Position numbers and translations under genes: made by a program. A stretch of DNA of 64,000 nt from Prochlorococcus sp. MIT 1223 (GTDB taxonomy: Bacteria > Cyanobacteriota > Cyanobacteriia > PCC-6307 > Cyanobiaceae): positions 1,702,865 to 1,766,864 of the forward strand of contig NZ_CP139303.1 in the NCBI RefSeq assembly GCF_034092465.1. The letters run 5' to 3'. Numbering within the stretch: position 1 is the first letter of the stretch; each line of letters opens with the position of its first letter. Positions 8,824-17,171 of this stretch are shown piece after piece. The notes beneath the pieces are model-generated. The model did no database searches and was not told the DNA's origin. It was given only the letters and a program-made list of their open reading frames with translations.

Positions 8824-10257
8824 TTATTTGATACTTTTTCTTAATCGATTTTTATCTTTATCTATTTGAGCTAATAAAGACCAGGTGGTTATTAGGTCAG
8901 GTCCTTGTAAATCTCCTAGGAGAGAAGCTCTTAGACTTTTCATGATAAGCCCCTTTTTGATTTTGAGAGAAGCAGAAATTTCTTGAATAAGACTTTTTGC
9001 TATTTGTATGTCTTTACCGTCCCATGGATTCTTTTCTAATTCTTCTAAAAGCGCTTTCAGAGAGCCTTTTGCTCCTTCACTCTCAAGTTGTTTGATCCCA
9101 TCAGATTTTAATTCAGGTTCATTAAAGAATGGCTCTGATTGTTTTAATGAGTCTTGAAGAGTTATTAGTGATGGTCCTAAGAGTTTACTTAGCTCAATCC
9201 CCCAAGCTCGACTGGGAATTGTCCAACCAGCCTTTGCCCAAATAGTTTCTAACGATTCATATAAGATCTCAGGTTCCCATGAATGAATGACTTGAGAGTT
9301 CAGCCAATTAAGTTTGTCCCAGTCAAATTTTGCCCCTGCTTTATTTACACGTTTAAAACTAAATAATTCAGCAGCCTCTTCAATATTAAATCTTTCATTC
9401 ATTCCTTCGGGTATTGACCACCCCAGTAAAGCCATGTAATTAGTCAAGGCTTCTGCTGTGTATCCCATATCTCTAAATTGATTTATAGAAGTAACCCCAT
9501 CTCTTTTTGAAAGTTTTTTCCCTTCTGAATTAAGAATTAAAGGAGTATGAGCAAATTCAGGAATTCTAAGTCCTAAAGCTTTATAAAGGAGTATTTGTTT
9601 TGCTGTATTTGTTATATGGTCTTCACCTCTAATGACATGTGATATTTGCATTTCAGCATCGTCAATTACAACAACTAAGTTGTAAAGAGGCTCGCCAATC
9701 TCCATTGAGTTCGCTCTCCTGGAAATAACCATGTCTCCTCCCAAGTCTTCTCCTTTCCATTTCATTTGTCCTCTTACAAGGTCATTCCACTCAATTCTTT
9801 CTTCATCATTTATTCGAAAACGAATCACATAAGATCTTCCTTCAGTTATGAAATTTGCTTCATCTTCTTTACTGAGATCTCGATATCTATTGTCATATCG
9901 AGGAGCTTCTCCTCTCCTCTTCTGCGCTTCTCTCATCTCTTCAAGTTCTACTTCGGTTGCAAAACATCTGTAGGCATAACCTTCTTCAAGAAGTTTCTTA
10001 ATGGCTTGTCTATGACAGTTGATACGTTCACTTTGAATTATTAAATCTTCATCCCATTGAAGATTTAGCCATTTTAGTCCCTGAAGAATATTTTCTAGGT
10101 GCTCTTGCTTCGATCTCTCTTTATCAGTGTCTTCTATCCTGAGTAAGAACTTCCCACTATTTTTTTTAGCAAAGAGCCAATTGAATAATGCTGTTCTAGC
10201 TGTTCCTATATGAAGAGTTCCAGTGGGACTAGGGGCAAGTCTTACTCGAACCGTCAC
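8824..10257 (-). CDS. gltX: Glutamyl-tRNA synthetase
   Basis: Charges tRNA-Glu, which here also feeds 5-aminolevulinate, haem and chlorophyll synthesis by the C5 pathway. The start is GTG at 10257 ([13 protein letters not shown]); the open frame reaches 10302 but would then read through the tRNA-Asp gene. The class I signatures are [11 protein letters not shown] (HIGH box) and KLSKRDG (KMSKS box). It has 477 residues, the usual length. Only 18 bp separate it from tRNA-Asp, so the two may share a transcript. Confidence 0.97.
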   Translation of the reverse strand: MTVRVRLAPSPTGTLHIGTARTALFNWLFAKKNSGKFLLRIEDTDKERSKQEHLENILQGLKWLNLQWDEDLIIQSERINCHRQAIKKLLEEGYAYRCFATEVELEEMREAQKRRGEAPRYDNRYRDLSKEDEANFITEGRSYVIRFRINDEERIEWNDLVRGQMKWKGEDLGGDMVISRRANSMEIGEPLYNLVVVIDDAEMQISHVIRGEDHITNTAKQILLYKALGLRIPEFAHTPLILNSEGKKLSKRDGVTSINQFRDMGYTAEALTNYMALLGWSIPEGMNERFNIEEAAELFSFKRVNKAGAKFDWDKLNWLNSQVIHSWEPEILYESLETIWAKAGWTIPSRAWGIELSKLLGPSLITLQDSLKQSEPFFNEPELKSDGIKQLESEGAKGSLKALLEELEKNPWDGKDIQIAKSLIQEISASLKIKKGLIMKSLRASLLGDLQGPDLITTWSLLAQIDKDKNRLRKSIK

Positions 10258-10275
10258 GCTTGATTTTGTGAAGAA

Positions 10276-10349
10276 CGGGACCGACGGGATTCGAACCCGC
10301 AACTTCCGCCGTGACAGGGCGGTGCTCTAACCAGTTGAACTACGGTCCC
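10276..10349 (-). tRNA. tRNA-Asp (GTC)
   Basis: A 74-base cloverleaf read leftward: acceptor GGGACCG, D-arm TTCAACTGGTTAGAGC, anticodon GTC within CCTGTCACGG, T-arm GGGTTCGAATCCC, and discriminator G. The acceptor arms pair fully. CCA is not encoded. Confidence 0.97.
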
Positions 10350-10569
10350 AGATGAACAATGCCCTAAGAGGGCTTTAGTTAATGAGTCTGGGTGGCTTGG
10401 ATTGAAAAAAAAACATCCTAGAATGATTAATCTAATACCAGCGACTCTCTAACTAAGGAATTTGTGTTTTTTCAATAATTTTCAAGTAGCAAATGATTGA
10501 TAAACGATGATCAATGTTTTTTGATTTGGATAAATAGCTCCTTTGAGAACGTAATCATGGAAATGAAAT

Positions 10570-10758
10570 TTAAGGGCGAAATCCTGCAGGTTCTATTAAC
10601 CGAACTTGATTTCCTCTTGCAGTGAATTCCCTACCTTGATCACTTTGAACAACAACTCTACCTCCAGATTTAACTCGAATTACTCTTGCTCGAACCCAGC
10701 CTAGTGCGGCTGATTCAAGGACTTTTACAACATCACCAGGTTGAAGATCTAACTCCAT
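10570..10758 (-). CDS. Hyper-conserved protein PSHCP (62 aa, SH3-like)
   Basis: 62 residues: an acidic N-terminal MELDLQPGDVVKVLE, an SH3/KOW-like small beta barrel pattern (GDVVKV, WVRARVIRVKSGGRVVVQS, REFTARGNQVRLIE) and a Pro-rich end. From memory it matches the protein reported as nearly invariant across Prochlorococcus and marine Synechococcus, for which ribosomal and tRNA interactions have been described; I could not check the identity. Its place between tRNA-Asp and tRNA-Trp, near rplS and gltX, fits a role in translation. Base composition is richer in G+C than the surroundings, in line with strong protein conservation. Confidence 0.88.
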   Translation of the reverse strand: MELDLQPGDVVKVLESAALGWVRARVIRVKSGGRVVVQSDQGREFTARGNQVRLIEPAGFRP

Positions 10759-10794
10759 TCTTTAAACAAAGTAACTGCAGAGAGGGTGATCGAA

Positions 10795-10867
10795 CGCGCC
10801 GTGGAGGACTCGAACCCCCGACATCAGGTTTTGGAGACCTGCGTTCTACCAACTGAACTAACGGCGC
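10795..10867 (-). tRNA. tRNA-Trp (CCA)
   Basis: A 73-base cloverleaf read leftward: acceptor GCGCCGT pairing with ACGGCGC, D-arm AGTTCAGTTGGTAGAAC, anticodon CCA in GGTCTCCAAAACC, T-arm GGGGGTTCGAGTCCTCC, and discriminator G. It lies between rplS and the PSHCP gene on the same strand. Confidence 0.97.
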
Positions 10868-10928
10868 ATTGTGAATACCCTCGGGTCATTATTTCAATAA
10901 TGACATTTGGATGGACGAGGCCGAAACC

Positions 10929-11426
10929 TCAGCGGTCGAAGCGCTGCTTTACTCGAGTGGCTTTACCAACACGATCACGCAGGTAGAAAAGCTTCGCTCT
11001 TCTAACTTTACCTCGGCGTTCGACTTTTATAGAAGCTACTTGTGGGCTATGAACCATAAAAACTCTCTCTACGCCAATTCCTTGGAAAATTCTTCTAACA
11101 GTGATTGTTTGATTTAACCCTCCGTGCCTTTTTGCAATTATCACTCCTTCATAGGGCTGGACACGCTCTTTGTTTCCCTCGCTTATTTTTACCCCGACTT
11201 TAACTGTGTCGCCTACATATATCTCAGGAAGGTTTTGCTTTTCTTGAGATTTTTCGAATTCGCTAATGATCTCTTTTGGGCTGATTCTCTTCGGAGCATT
11301 GCTTTTGGTTCCCTGTGAAATACTCTTAGTAGCTTTAGAAGCTGACACTTTTTCAGTAGAGACCTTGGTTTCAGAGGCCTCAACGGCTTCTGTTTTTGCG
11401 GGAGTAGATTTTGAGTCTTCTGACAT
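10929..11426 (-). CDS. rplS: Ribosomal protein L19 with N-terminal extension
   Basis: Large-subunit protein at the 30S-50S interface. The conserved L19 domain occupies about residues 55-165 ([56 protein letters not shown]). Before it come some 50 residues rich in Ser, Thr, Lys, Ala and Glu that E. coli L19 (about 115 residues) lacks. Translation probably starts at ATG 11426; a GTG one codon earlier (11429) is in frame, with AGGA upstream. It heads the leftward run rplS, tRNA-Trp, PSHCP, tRNA-Asp, gltX. Confidence 0.96.
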   Translation of the reverse strand: MSEDSKSTPAKTEAVEASETKVSTEKVSASKATKSISQGTKSNAPKRISPKEIISEFEKSQEKQNLPEIYVGDTVKVGVKISEGNKERVQPYEGVIIAKRHGGLNQTITVRRIFQGIGVERVFMVHSPQVASIKVERRGKVRRAKLFYLRDRVGKATRVKQRFDR

Positions 11427-11886
11427 CACTGATCCTATTTTTTTCCAGATAATTATTGTAACTGCTAATTAATCAGTCTTGCCTAACTTTCTTTGCTTTT
11501 TAGAGAAAAATTTTCTGAAACTTGGCTTACCCTTTAGAGAGGCATTAAAAGAATTTTGTTTTGTATTGAATTAAGCAAAGATGATTCGCATCCGTAGCTT
11601 TTATGATTTCATTCAAATTAATGGCCATCAGCTTATTTAGTTCACTTTTTAACAAGTGTTTTGAATCTATTACTAGTGAGTAATATCTTCCTAAAAAATG
11701 TGATTTCAAATAATGGGATAAATTCTCTAGTTAAAGATGGCTAAGTCAAGCTGCCTGCTTTCTTAATCAGCACCTCTTTCCTTGTTTAACTGATTTTCTT
11801 GATGGCTTTCTGCGAGTGAGTTATAAATTATTTTTTCTTTATTCAAATTGAGCTATGCAAATTAATATTATAAAAATTTGGGAAAT
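11427..11886. other. Gene-free divergent spacer, possible small RNA
   Basis: About 460 bp between rplS and map, long for this compact genome. It has no convincing protein gene; the best open frame is 19 codons at 11581-11640. A hairpin with 7-bp arms (11668-11674 and 11679-11685, loop AGTG) and a small stem followed by TTTT (11643-11662) are visible. It must hold the rplS promoter on the left and the map promoter on the right. A small RNA is possible but not shown. Confidence 0.4.
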
Positions 11887-12723
11887 ATGAATCTTTTTTC
11901 TGACCTACTAGCATCTTCCAATGGAAGCATTAGCAAAACTGGCCCTAGGATTCAGCAGAGAAGAGGGATAGAGCTTAAATCTCTACGCGAGATAAAGATA
12001 ATGAGAGATGCCAGCAAAATAGTAGCTACGGTCCTAAAAGAAATTGAATCAATGGTTTCTCCTGGTATGACAACAGGAGATTTAGATGAATATGCTGAGC
12101 GAACAATTAGAGAAATGGGAGCAACTCCAAGTTTTAAGGGCTACCAGGGATTCCCTTCTAGTATTTGCGCAAGTATTAATAATGAAGTTGTTCATGGAAT
12201 CCCTTCCTCGAAAAGAATTATAAAATCAGGAGATTTACTTAAAGTTGATACTGGCGCTTATTTTGATGGCTATCACGGAGATAGCTGTATAACTATTTGC
12301 GTAGGAGAGGTTTCGGAAATTGCTAAAGAGCTAAGTCGAGTTGCTCAAGAAGCTTTAAATGCTGGTATATCTAAAGTTAAGCCTAAAAACACTTTAATGG
12401 ATATTGCTGGCGCAGTAGAAGACGTTGTAAAGGAGAATGGCTTTAGTGTTGTAGAGGACTACACCGGGCACGGGGTTGGTCGCAATCTTCATGAAGAACC
12501 ATCTGTTTTTAACTTTAGAACTACAGATCTTCCAAATGTAACTTTGCGGCCTGGGATGACTCTTGCAATAGAACCTATTGTTAATAGTGGGAGTAAAGCC
12601 TGTAAAACCTTGAAAGATGGCTGGACAGTTGTAACTCAAGATGGGAGTCTTTCTGCTCAATGGGAACATACGGTCCTTGTTACAAGTAAGGGTTTTGAGA
12701 TACTTACTGAAAGAAACAATTAG
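11887..12723 (+). CDS. map: Methionine aminopeptidase, type I
   Basis: Removes the initiator Met from new proteins. It starts at ATG 11887 and has 278 residues; an in-frame TTG lies three codons upstream. The M24 metal ligands are present: Asp in KVDTGAYF, Asp in GYHGDSC, His in [13 protein letters not shown], Glu in AIEPIV and Glu in QWEHTVLV. The N-terminal ~30 residues before the catalytic domain are polar and not zinc-finger-like. The gene stands alone: the upstream spacer is gene-free and the next gene converges with a 10-bp gap. Confidence 0.96.
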   Translation: MNLFSDLLASSNGSISKTGPRIQQRRGIELKSLREIKIMRDASKIVATVLKEIESMVSPGMTTGDLDEYAERTIREMGATPSFKGYQGFPSSICASINNEVVHGIPSSKRIIKSGDLLKVDTGAYFDGYHGDSCITICVGEVSEIAKELSRVAQEALNAGISKVKPKNTLMDIAGAVEDVVKENGFSVVEDYTGHGVGRNLHEEPSVFNFRTTDLPNVTLRPGMTLAIEPIVNSGSKACKTLKDGWTVVTQDGSLSAQWEHTVLVTSKGFEILTERNN

Positions 12724-12733
12724 ACCTAATTTC

Positions 12734-13489
12734 TTATTTATTGTTTATAAAACTAGTAAACCGGAAATAAATAAATCTTAAAACTTCAACAATAGGCATT
12801 ATTAGATATGTAAATGGGTTTGGACTTATAATAATTAACTTTAAATTAAGTCCTGACAGATTTAATATTTGACGTGCTACGAATTCAGCATTCATTATGC
12901 CAATAGGATTGAGATTGGACTTAAAAGGACCTAAAATGATTTTTCGGATTGTCAGATAAGATTTCTTTCCTTTAGCTATATTACTCATTTTAATAGAAAC
13001 TATTTGCCCTAAAAGCCTCTTGCTTATTTCATAAGTAGGACTAAAGGCTGGCTGTATTTCTGCTTCAGACGTATTAACCCAAACCTCACACCTTTTTGTT
13101 TGAGATGTATCTTTCTTGAGTAGTTCTTCAAAACGATCTAAAAAACGTAATGTGCTTAAAGCATTTATTTCCAAAGCCTTACTAATATCTTTATTTGTTT
13201 GTGATCCTTGAAGGTTAATTCCATGATTTAAAATTAAAATATCAAGAGAATTTAAAACATTATCTAATTCTTTTTCTTCTCCACACTTCCAATTAATTAA
13301 TTCGTTTGGGGAATCTGATGTGAAGGAGTTATTGGATTTTTGATTGCTTGTTAATCCTACAACGTATGCACCTTTCTCTCTAAGCGTTTTAGTTAAGGCT
13401 TTCCCTAGGGTCCCAGAGATTCCAGTAATACCTATTCTGAGATCAGACCAACGAGAGGTATTTGGACTTGAAGAATTCATGAAATTCAT
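12734..13489 (-). CDS. Short-chain dehydrogenase/reductase
   Basis: A 251-residue NAD(P)-binding Rossmann protein. The nucleotide-binding GITGISGTLGKAL lies near residue 20, followed by ILNHGIN (equivalent of NNAG), a Ser in NTSEAE and YEISK, which gives the catalytic YxxxK. It resembles the SDR part of cyanobacterial proteins annotated as sterol desaturase/SDR bifunctional enzymes, but no desaturase domain is present here. The C terminus is hydrophobic (PFTYLIMPIVEVLRFIYF), suggesting membrane attachment. ATG at 13489 or 13480 could be the start. The substrate is unknown. Confidence 0.82.
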   Translation of the reverse strand: MNFMNSSSPNTSRWSDLRIGITGISGTLGKALTKTLREKGAYVVGLTSNQKSNNSFTSDSPNELINWKCGEEKELDNVLNSLDILILNHGINLQGSQTNKDISKALEINALSTLRFLDRFEELLKKDTSQTKRCEVWVNTSEAEIQPAFSPTYEISKRLLGQIVSIKMSNIAKGKKSYLTIRKIILGPFKSNLNPIGIMNAEFVARQILNLSGLNLKLIIISPNPFTYLIMPIVEVLRFIYFRFTSFINNK

Positions 13490-13668
13490 TAAATCAATAT
13501 GGATTGAGGTAATAGCTTTTTTGCGAGAAAAGATTATTGCCTCATTGAAAGCTCATATTTGAAATGCTTTCATAAAGTTGTGGATCTCCAAGCATTTATT
13601 TTCAATGCTGTTGAGGAATTTTTTTTAAATTATAAAATTAATAACTAATACTGTTTAGGAGTCCGGTC

Positions 13669-14760
13669 GTGGCAAAGACCTTGATGATCGGATCATGCGA
13701 GCCATTTAGTGGTAAATCCGCTTTGGTGCTTGGTATGGCAAGAAAGTGTATTGCTTCTCAAAAAAAAGTTAGATTTGGTAAGCCCCTTGCTACTACTGTT
13801 GAGTTGTTTTCGGAATCTGAATCTAGAAATTCCAAAATCATTGATGAAGACGTTCGATTTATTGGTAAGACTTTAGGCTTATCTGCAAAAGATTTAATAC
13901 CTTCTGTAGATTATATATCTTCTGAAAGTTCTGAAAGTCGATTAATTGATTCAAACCTTCAACCTGGAATAAGATTTGAAGAATTTAAGGAAACATTATT
14001 AGACCCTATAGATGGAATAAATATTCTTGAAGGTGCTGGCAGCCTTCATGAAGGGTTGCTTTATGGATTAAGCCTTGTTGAATTAGTTAAAAGATTAGAT
14101 ATACCGGCTTTATTAGTTCATACTTGGCAAGACAGCAGAAGTGTTGATGATTTATTGGCTGCTAAGCAAGAGCTTGAAGAGCATTTTGTTGGTGTAGTAC
14201 TGAATGGTGTTGACCCTAGTGAAATTAATAACATCCAAACTAAAGTAGTACCTGCTTTAGGTGCATTAGGTATAGAGGTGTTTGGAATTATGCCTCGTTC
14301 GCCTCTTTTAAGAAGCGTCACAGTAGAAGAGCTGGCCAGCAGATTGGAAGCAAGAGTTATTTGTTGTTCAGATAAATTGGAATTAATGGTTGAAACACTA
14401 AGTATCGGGGCAATGAGTGTTAATTCTGCAATGGAATTTTTTCGAAGGAGACGTAATATGGCTGTCGTAACTGGAGCGGATCGTACTGATTTGCAATTAG
14501 CTGCTTTGGAGGCTTCAACTCAATGTTTAATACTTACAGGAGCTGGCGAGCCTCTTCCTCAATTGGTTAACCGAGCAGAAGAACTAGAAGTTCCTTTATT
14601 ACGAGTTGATAGAGATACTCTTTCTACTGTTGAGGTAATTGAAAATGCTTTTGGCCATGTGCGATTGCATGAATCGGTAAAAGCTACTTATGCCTTTCGT
14701 CTAGTGGAAGAGCATTGTGATTTAACTCGACTTTTCTCAAGACTAGAAACTCATTCATAA
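13669..14760 (+). CDS. BioD-like/DRTGG domain protein
   Basis: Belongs to the family of the N-terminal, BioD-like part of phosphotransacetylase (COG0857) without the catalytic Pta domain. The GTG start at 13669 follows AGGAG with good spacing. Residues 1-210 form a P-loop NTPase-like domain (GSCEPFSGKSALVLGMA; EGAGSLHEGL). Residues about 215-320 form a DRTGG domain (MAVVTGADRTDLQLAALEAS). The 363-residue length fits stand-alone cyanobacterial members. Such proteins are thought to be regulatory, but no ligand is established that I can name. The DprA-like gene follows after 33 bp on the same strand. Confidence 0.85.
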   Translation: MAKTLMIGSCEPFSGKSALVLGMARKCIASQKKVRFGKPLATTVELFSESESRNSKIIDEDVRFIGKTLGLSAKDLIPSVDYISSESSESRLIDSNLQPGIRFEEFKETLLDPIDGINILEGAGSLHEGLLYGLSLVELVKRLDIPALLVHTWQDSRSVDDLLAAKQELEEHFVGVVLNGVDPSEINNIQTKVVPALGALGIEVFGIMPRSPLLRSVTVEELASRLEARVICCSDKLELMVETLSIGAMSVNSAMEFFRRRRNMAVVTGADRTDLQLAALEASTQCLILTGAGEPLPQLVNRAEELEVPLLRVDRDTLSTVEVIENAFGHVRLHESVKATYAFRLVEEHCDLTRLFSRLETHS

Positions 14761-14793
14761 ATTCATGCGCACTACTAGTTTCAATAAGTCTTT

Positions 14794-15318
14794 ATGGGAA
14801 TGTCCTTGAGTCGATCTATGGACCTCCCCTCTCTTGGCCGCGTTGATACGTTGGCTCAGGAGTTGGCCTTGTTACAAGACAAGGGAAAACGAAGAATTGC
14901 TTTCTTAGGGAGCAGGCATGTACCTGTAGTAGCCATTCATCTTGTGGAGTTGATAGCTAGATCTTTGGCGCAAGAAGGACATTCTTTGATCACATCAGGC
15001 TCTCAAGGTGTCAACGCTGCTGTAATACGAGCCGTTTTAGAGGTGGATTCTTCACTTTTAACAGTACTTTTACCTCAAAGTCTAGAAAGGCAAACCCCAG
15101 AGATTCGAGATCAATTAAGTAATGTATTGCATTTGATTGAGAAACCTGATAATGATGAGTTATCTCTTCCGATGGCTAGCAGCCTTTGCAACCAAGAGAT
15201 TATCAGTCGCTGTGATCAGTTAATATGCTTTGCATTTCATGATAGTGAAACACTTTTAAGTAGTTGCAATAATGCTGAGGAAATGGGAAAGATAGTTAGC
15301 TTATTGTTTTTTGATTGA
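14794..15318 (+). CDS. DprA-like Rossmann-fold protein
   Basis: A 174-residue protein often annotated in cyanobacteria as DNA recombination-mediator protein A. The Rossmann core is visible as RRIAFLGSRHVPV, SLITSGSQGVNAAVIRA and TVLLPQSLERQTPE. It is much shorter than true DprA and lacks its winged-helix C terminus, so a role in natural transformation is unproven; a nucleotide-binding LOG/DprA-like fold is as much as the sequence supports. ATG at 14794 or 14800 may be the start. It probably forms an operon with the DRTGG gene. Confidence 0.75.
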   Translation: MGMSLSRSMDLPSLGRVDTLAQELALLQDKGKRRIAFLGSRHVPVVAIHLVELIARSLAQEGHSLITSGSQGVNAAVIRAVLEVDSSLLTVLLPQSLERQTPEIRDQLSNVLHLIEKPDNDELSLPMASSLCNQEIISRCDQLICFAFHDSETLLSSCNNAEEMGKIVSLLFFD

Positions 15319-15474
15319 AACTTTTTGATGGGTGAAAAGAATATTTAGATATTTTTTATTTACATTTAATCATAACTTTTTATGAAGCCTTGAGTTAAGT
15401 TATTGATTTAATAAGAAAAATGATATAGGTCTATTCATAATATAATTTGAAAATTAGAATCCCAGATTAATTAA

Positions 15475-15972
15475 ATGTCAGGAACTTATTCTTTTGATGT
15501 TGTCTCAGACTTTGATCGTCAGGAATTGATCAATGCAGTTGATCAATTAAATAGAGAGGTAGGTCAACGTTATGATCTTAAGGCTTCAAATACTGAAATT
15601 GATCTACAGGAAAATGAATTAATCATAATAACGGCAAGTGATATGACCTTGCAGGCTGTTGAAGCTATTTTAAGGCAAAAGGCAACTAAGAGAAATCTGT
15701 CTCTAAAGATATTTGACTTTCAATTACCTGAATCATCTTCGGGTAATCGTGTTAAACAAAAGATTTTATTAAAGAAAGGATTGTCACAGGAGATTTCCAA
15801 GAAAATAAGTAAAATTATTCGAGATAAGATTAAAAAGATAAATGTATCCATTCAAGGAGAATCTTTAAGAATTACTGGTAAAAATAAAGATGACTTACAG
15901 GAAGCAATTACTTTGTTAAGATCTCAAGAGGAAGAACTTGAAGTCCCTTTGCAATACGAAAATTTCAGGTAA
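15475..15972 (+). CDS. yajQ: YajQ family nucleotide-binding protein
   Basis: A 165-residue member of UPF0234/YajQ, some of which bind cyclic di-GMP or tRNA. The start MSGTYSFDVVSDFDRQEL is typical, as are RYDLKAS and the second domain with KKGLSQEISKKISKIIRD and ITGKNKDDLQ. Two ferredoxin-like halves are expected. No function is established in cyanobacteria. A small conserved gene follows after 34 bp. The upstream 155 bp hold no other gene. Confidence 0.95.
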   Translation: MSGTYSFDVVSDFDRQELINAVDQLNREVGQRYDLKASNTEIDLQENELIIITASDMTLQAVEAILRQKATKRNLSLKIFDFQLPESSSGNRVKQKILLKKGLSQEISKKISKIIRDKIKKINVSIQGESLRITGKNKDDLQEAITLLRSQEEELEVPLQYENFR

Positions 15973-16006
15973 TCAAGTTAATTTATTAAGATCAATTTGT
16001 AGTCAT

Positions 16007-16210
16007 ATGGATTCTTTCCAGGAATTGGTTGATGAATTAGCTCAGAAGGTTATTAGACTGACTGATAAGCGAAATGAAGATCTTGATAGAGATTGTTGGA
16101 TGGTTTTGCATGAATATCATCATGGAGTTAGACCTTCGGAATATGACATTAAGGAGGTCGACGAAGAACTTTATCTTGCAATCCTGAAAAGAGTCAGAGA
16201 ATTGAACTGA
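16007..16210 (+). CDS. Small conserved hypothetical protein
   Basis: A 67-residue, highly charged, probably helical protein (MDSFQELVDELAQKVI, then WMVLHEYHHGVRPSEYD). I do not recognise a named family. ATG 16007 gives a clean start; the frame extends upstream to 15938, where it would overlap the end of yajQ in another frame. Codon use and position, 34 bp after yajQ on the same strand, support a real gene and probable co-transcription. No membrane segment or metal motif is seen, apart from a His pair (YHH). Confidence 0.75.
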   Translation: MDSFQELVDELAQKVIRLTDKRNEDLDRDCWMVLHEYHHGVRPSEYDIKEVDEELYLAILKRVRELN

Positions 16211-16283
16211 ATTACTGAAAGAAACTAAAAATTATCACAAATTCCACTAGTTATTCATAAAATTTGAATAGTTGAGTCTTCCA

Positions 16284-17090
16284 ATGACAACCCCATTTCG
16301 TAACGTTACACCTAATGGACCTGGTGGTGCGACAACTCTTTTGTTGGTCCTTTCTTTTACGGGCTTCTTGCTGCTTACACAAGCTCTATTCGTTGTCCCA
16401 GCTGGAAAGGTGGCTGTGGTAACAACTCTTGGGAAAGTTAGTGGCAGGCCCAGAAATCCAGGCCTTAACTTTAAAGTTCCTTTCATTCAGGCCACTTATC
16501 CTTTTGACGTAAGAACTAAAGTTATACCAGAAAATTTTGAGGCGCTTACAAAGGATCTTCAAGTTATTGAGGCTACAGCAACTGTAAAATATGCAGTTAG
16601 GTCAAGTGAGGCTGGAAGAGTTTTTAGTACTATCTCTTATACTGATTCAGAAGTTTATCCTCGAATAATCAAGCCTTCTTTATTGAAAGCTTTGAAATCA
16701 GTTTTCTCAAAGTATGAGCTGGTTGCCATTGCAAGTAATTGGAGCGATATTTCTCGAATAGTAGAAGAGACAGTTGCTAAAGAATTAGATAAATTTGACT
16801 ATGTAGATGTACAGGCTCTTGATTTAACTGGTTTACAAATAGCAGAAGAATATAGAGCAGCTATTGAACAGAAACAAATTGCTGAACAGCAGTTACTTAG
16901 GGCACAAACTGAAGTTAAAATTGCTGAGCAAGAAGCCCTAAGGTATGAGACTTTGACTCAAAGTCTTGATGATCAAGTTCTCTTTAAATTGTTCTTAGAC
17001 AAGTGGGATGGAAAAACACAAGTAGTTCCGGCTTTGCCTGGTAATAAAGGTGGTGGAAATCCTGTTATTGTCGGCGGTAGAGGTAATTAA
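16284..17090 (+). CDS. Band 7/prohibitin (SPFH) membrane protein
   Basis: A 268-residue SPFH-family protein: one N-terminal membrane helix at about 17-37 (LLLVLSFTGFLLLTQALFVV), the band-7 domain (GKVAVVTTLGKVSGRPRNPG, FDVRTKVI), and a coiled-coil region rich in Ala, Glu and Gln (AEEYRAAIEQKQIAEQQLL). The tail is Gly-rich. Prohibitin homologues form large rings that guard FtsH proteases in thylakoid or plasma membranes; that role is inferred. ATG 16284 is preferred over an in-frame TTG at 16272. A hairpin follows the gene. Confidence 0.92.
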   Translation: MTTPFRNVTPNGPGGATTLLLVLSFTGFLLLTQALFVVPAGKVAVVTTLGKVSGRPRNPGLNFKVPFIQATYPFDVRTKVIPENFEALTKDLQVIEATATVKYAVRSSEAGRVFSTISYTDSEVYPRIIKPSLLKALKSVFSKYELVAIASNWSDISRIVEETVAKELDKFDYVDVQALDLTGLQIAEEYRAAIEQKQIAEQQLLRAQTEVKIAEQEALRYETLTQSLDDQVLFKLFLDKWDGKTQVVPALPGNKGGGNPVIVGGRGN

Positions 17091-17111
17091 TTATTACGCT
17101 AATTAAATCTT

Positions 17112-17163
17112 AAATACTAAAACTCGGCTTCTTTATTATGTAAGAAGCTGAGTTTTAGTATTT
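17112..17163. terminator. Bidirectional terminator hairpin
   Basis: Arms of 22 bases at 17112-17133 and 17142-17163 are reverse complements apart from one G-U. The arms end in A-rich and T-rich runs on both strands, which suits termination of both the band-7 gene (rightward) and hemL (leftward), which converge here. Confidence 0.88.
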
Positions 17164-17171
17164 AATCATCG

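Noticed and set aside
10258-10302. Upstream extension of gltX
   Set aside because: It would translate part of the tRNA-Asp gene; the GTG at 10257 gives the normal N terminus.
10361-10373. Small GC hairpin next to tRNA-Asp
   Set aside because: A 5-bp stem, and followed by T only on the strand with no upstream gene; not called as a terminator.
10276-10867. tRNA genes as attachment sites for the recombinase
   Set aside because: The recombinase lies 45 kb away, and no repeated tRNA 3' end was seen within the window.
11581-11640. 19-codon frame in the rplS-map spacer
   Set aside because: Too short to support without conservation or ribosome data.
13481-13561. Small rightward frame MKFIKSIWIEVIAFLREKII
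   Set aside because: Overlaps the start of the SDR gene antisense, 26 codons, no supporting signal.
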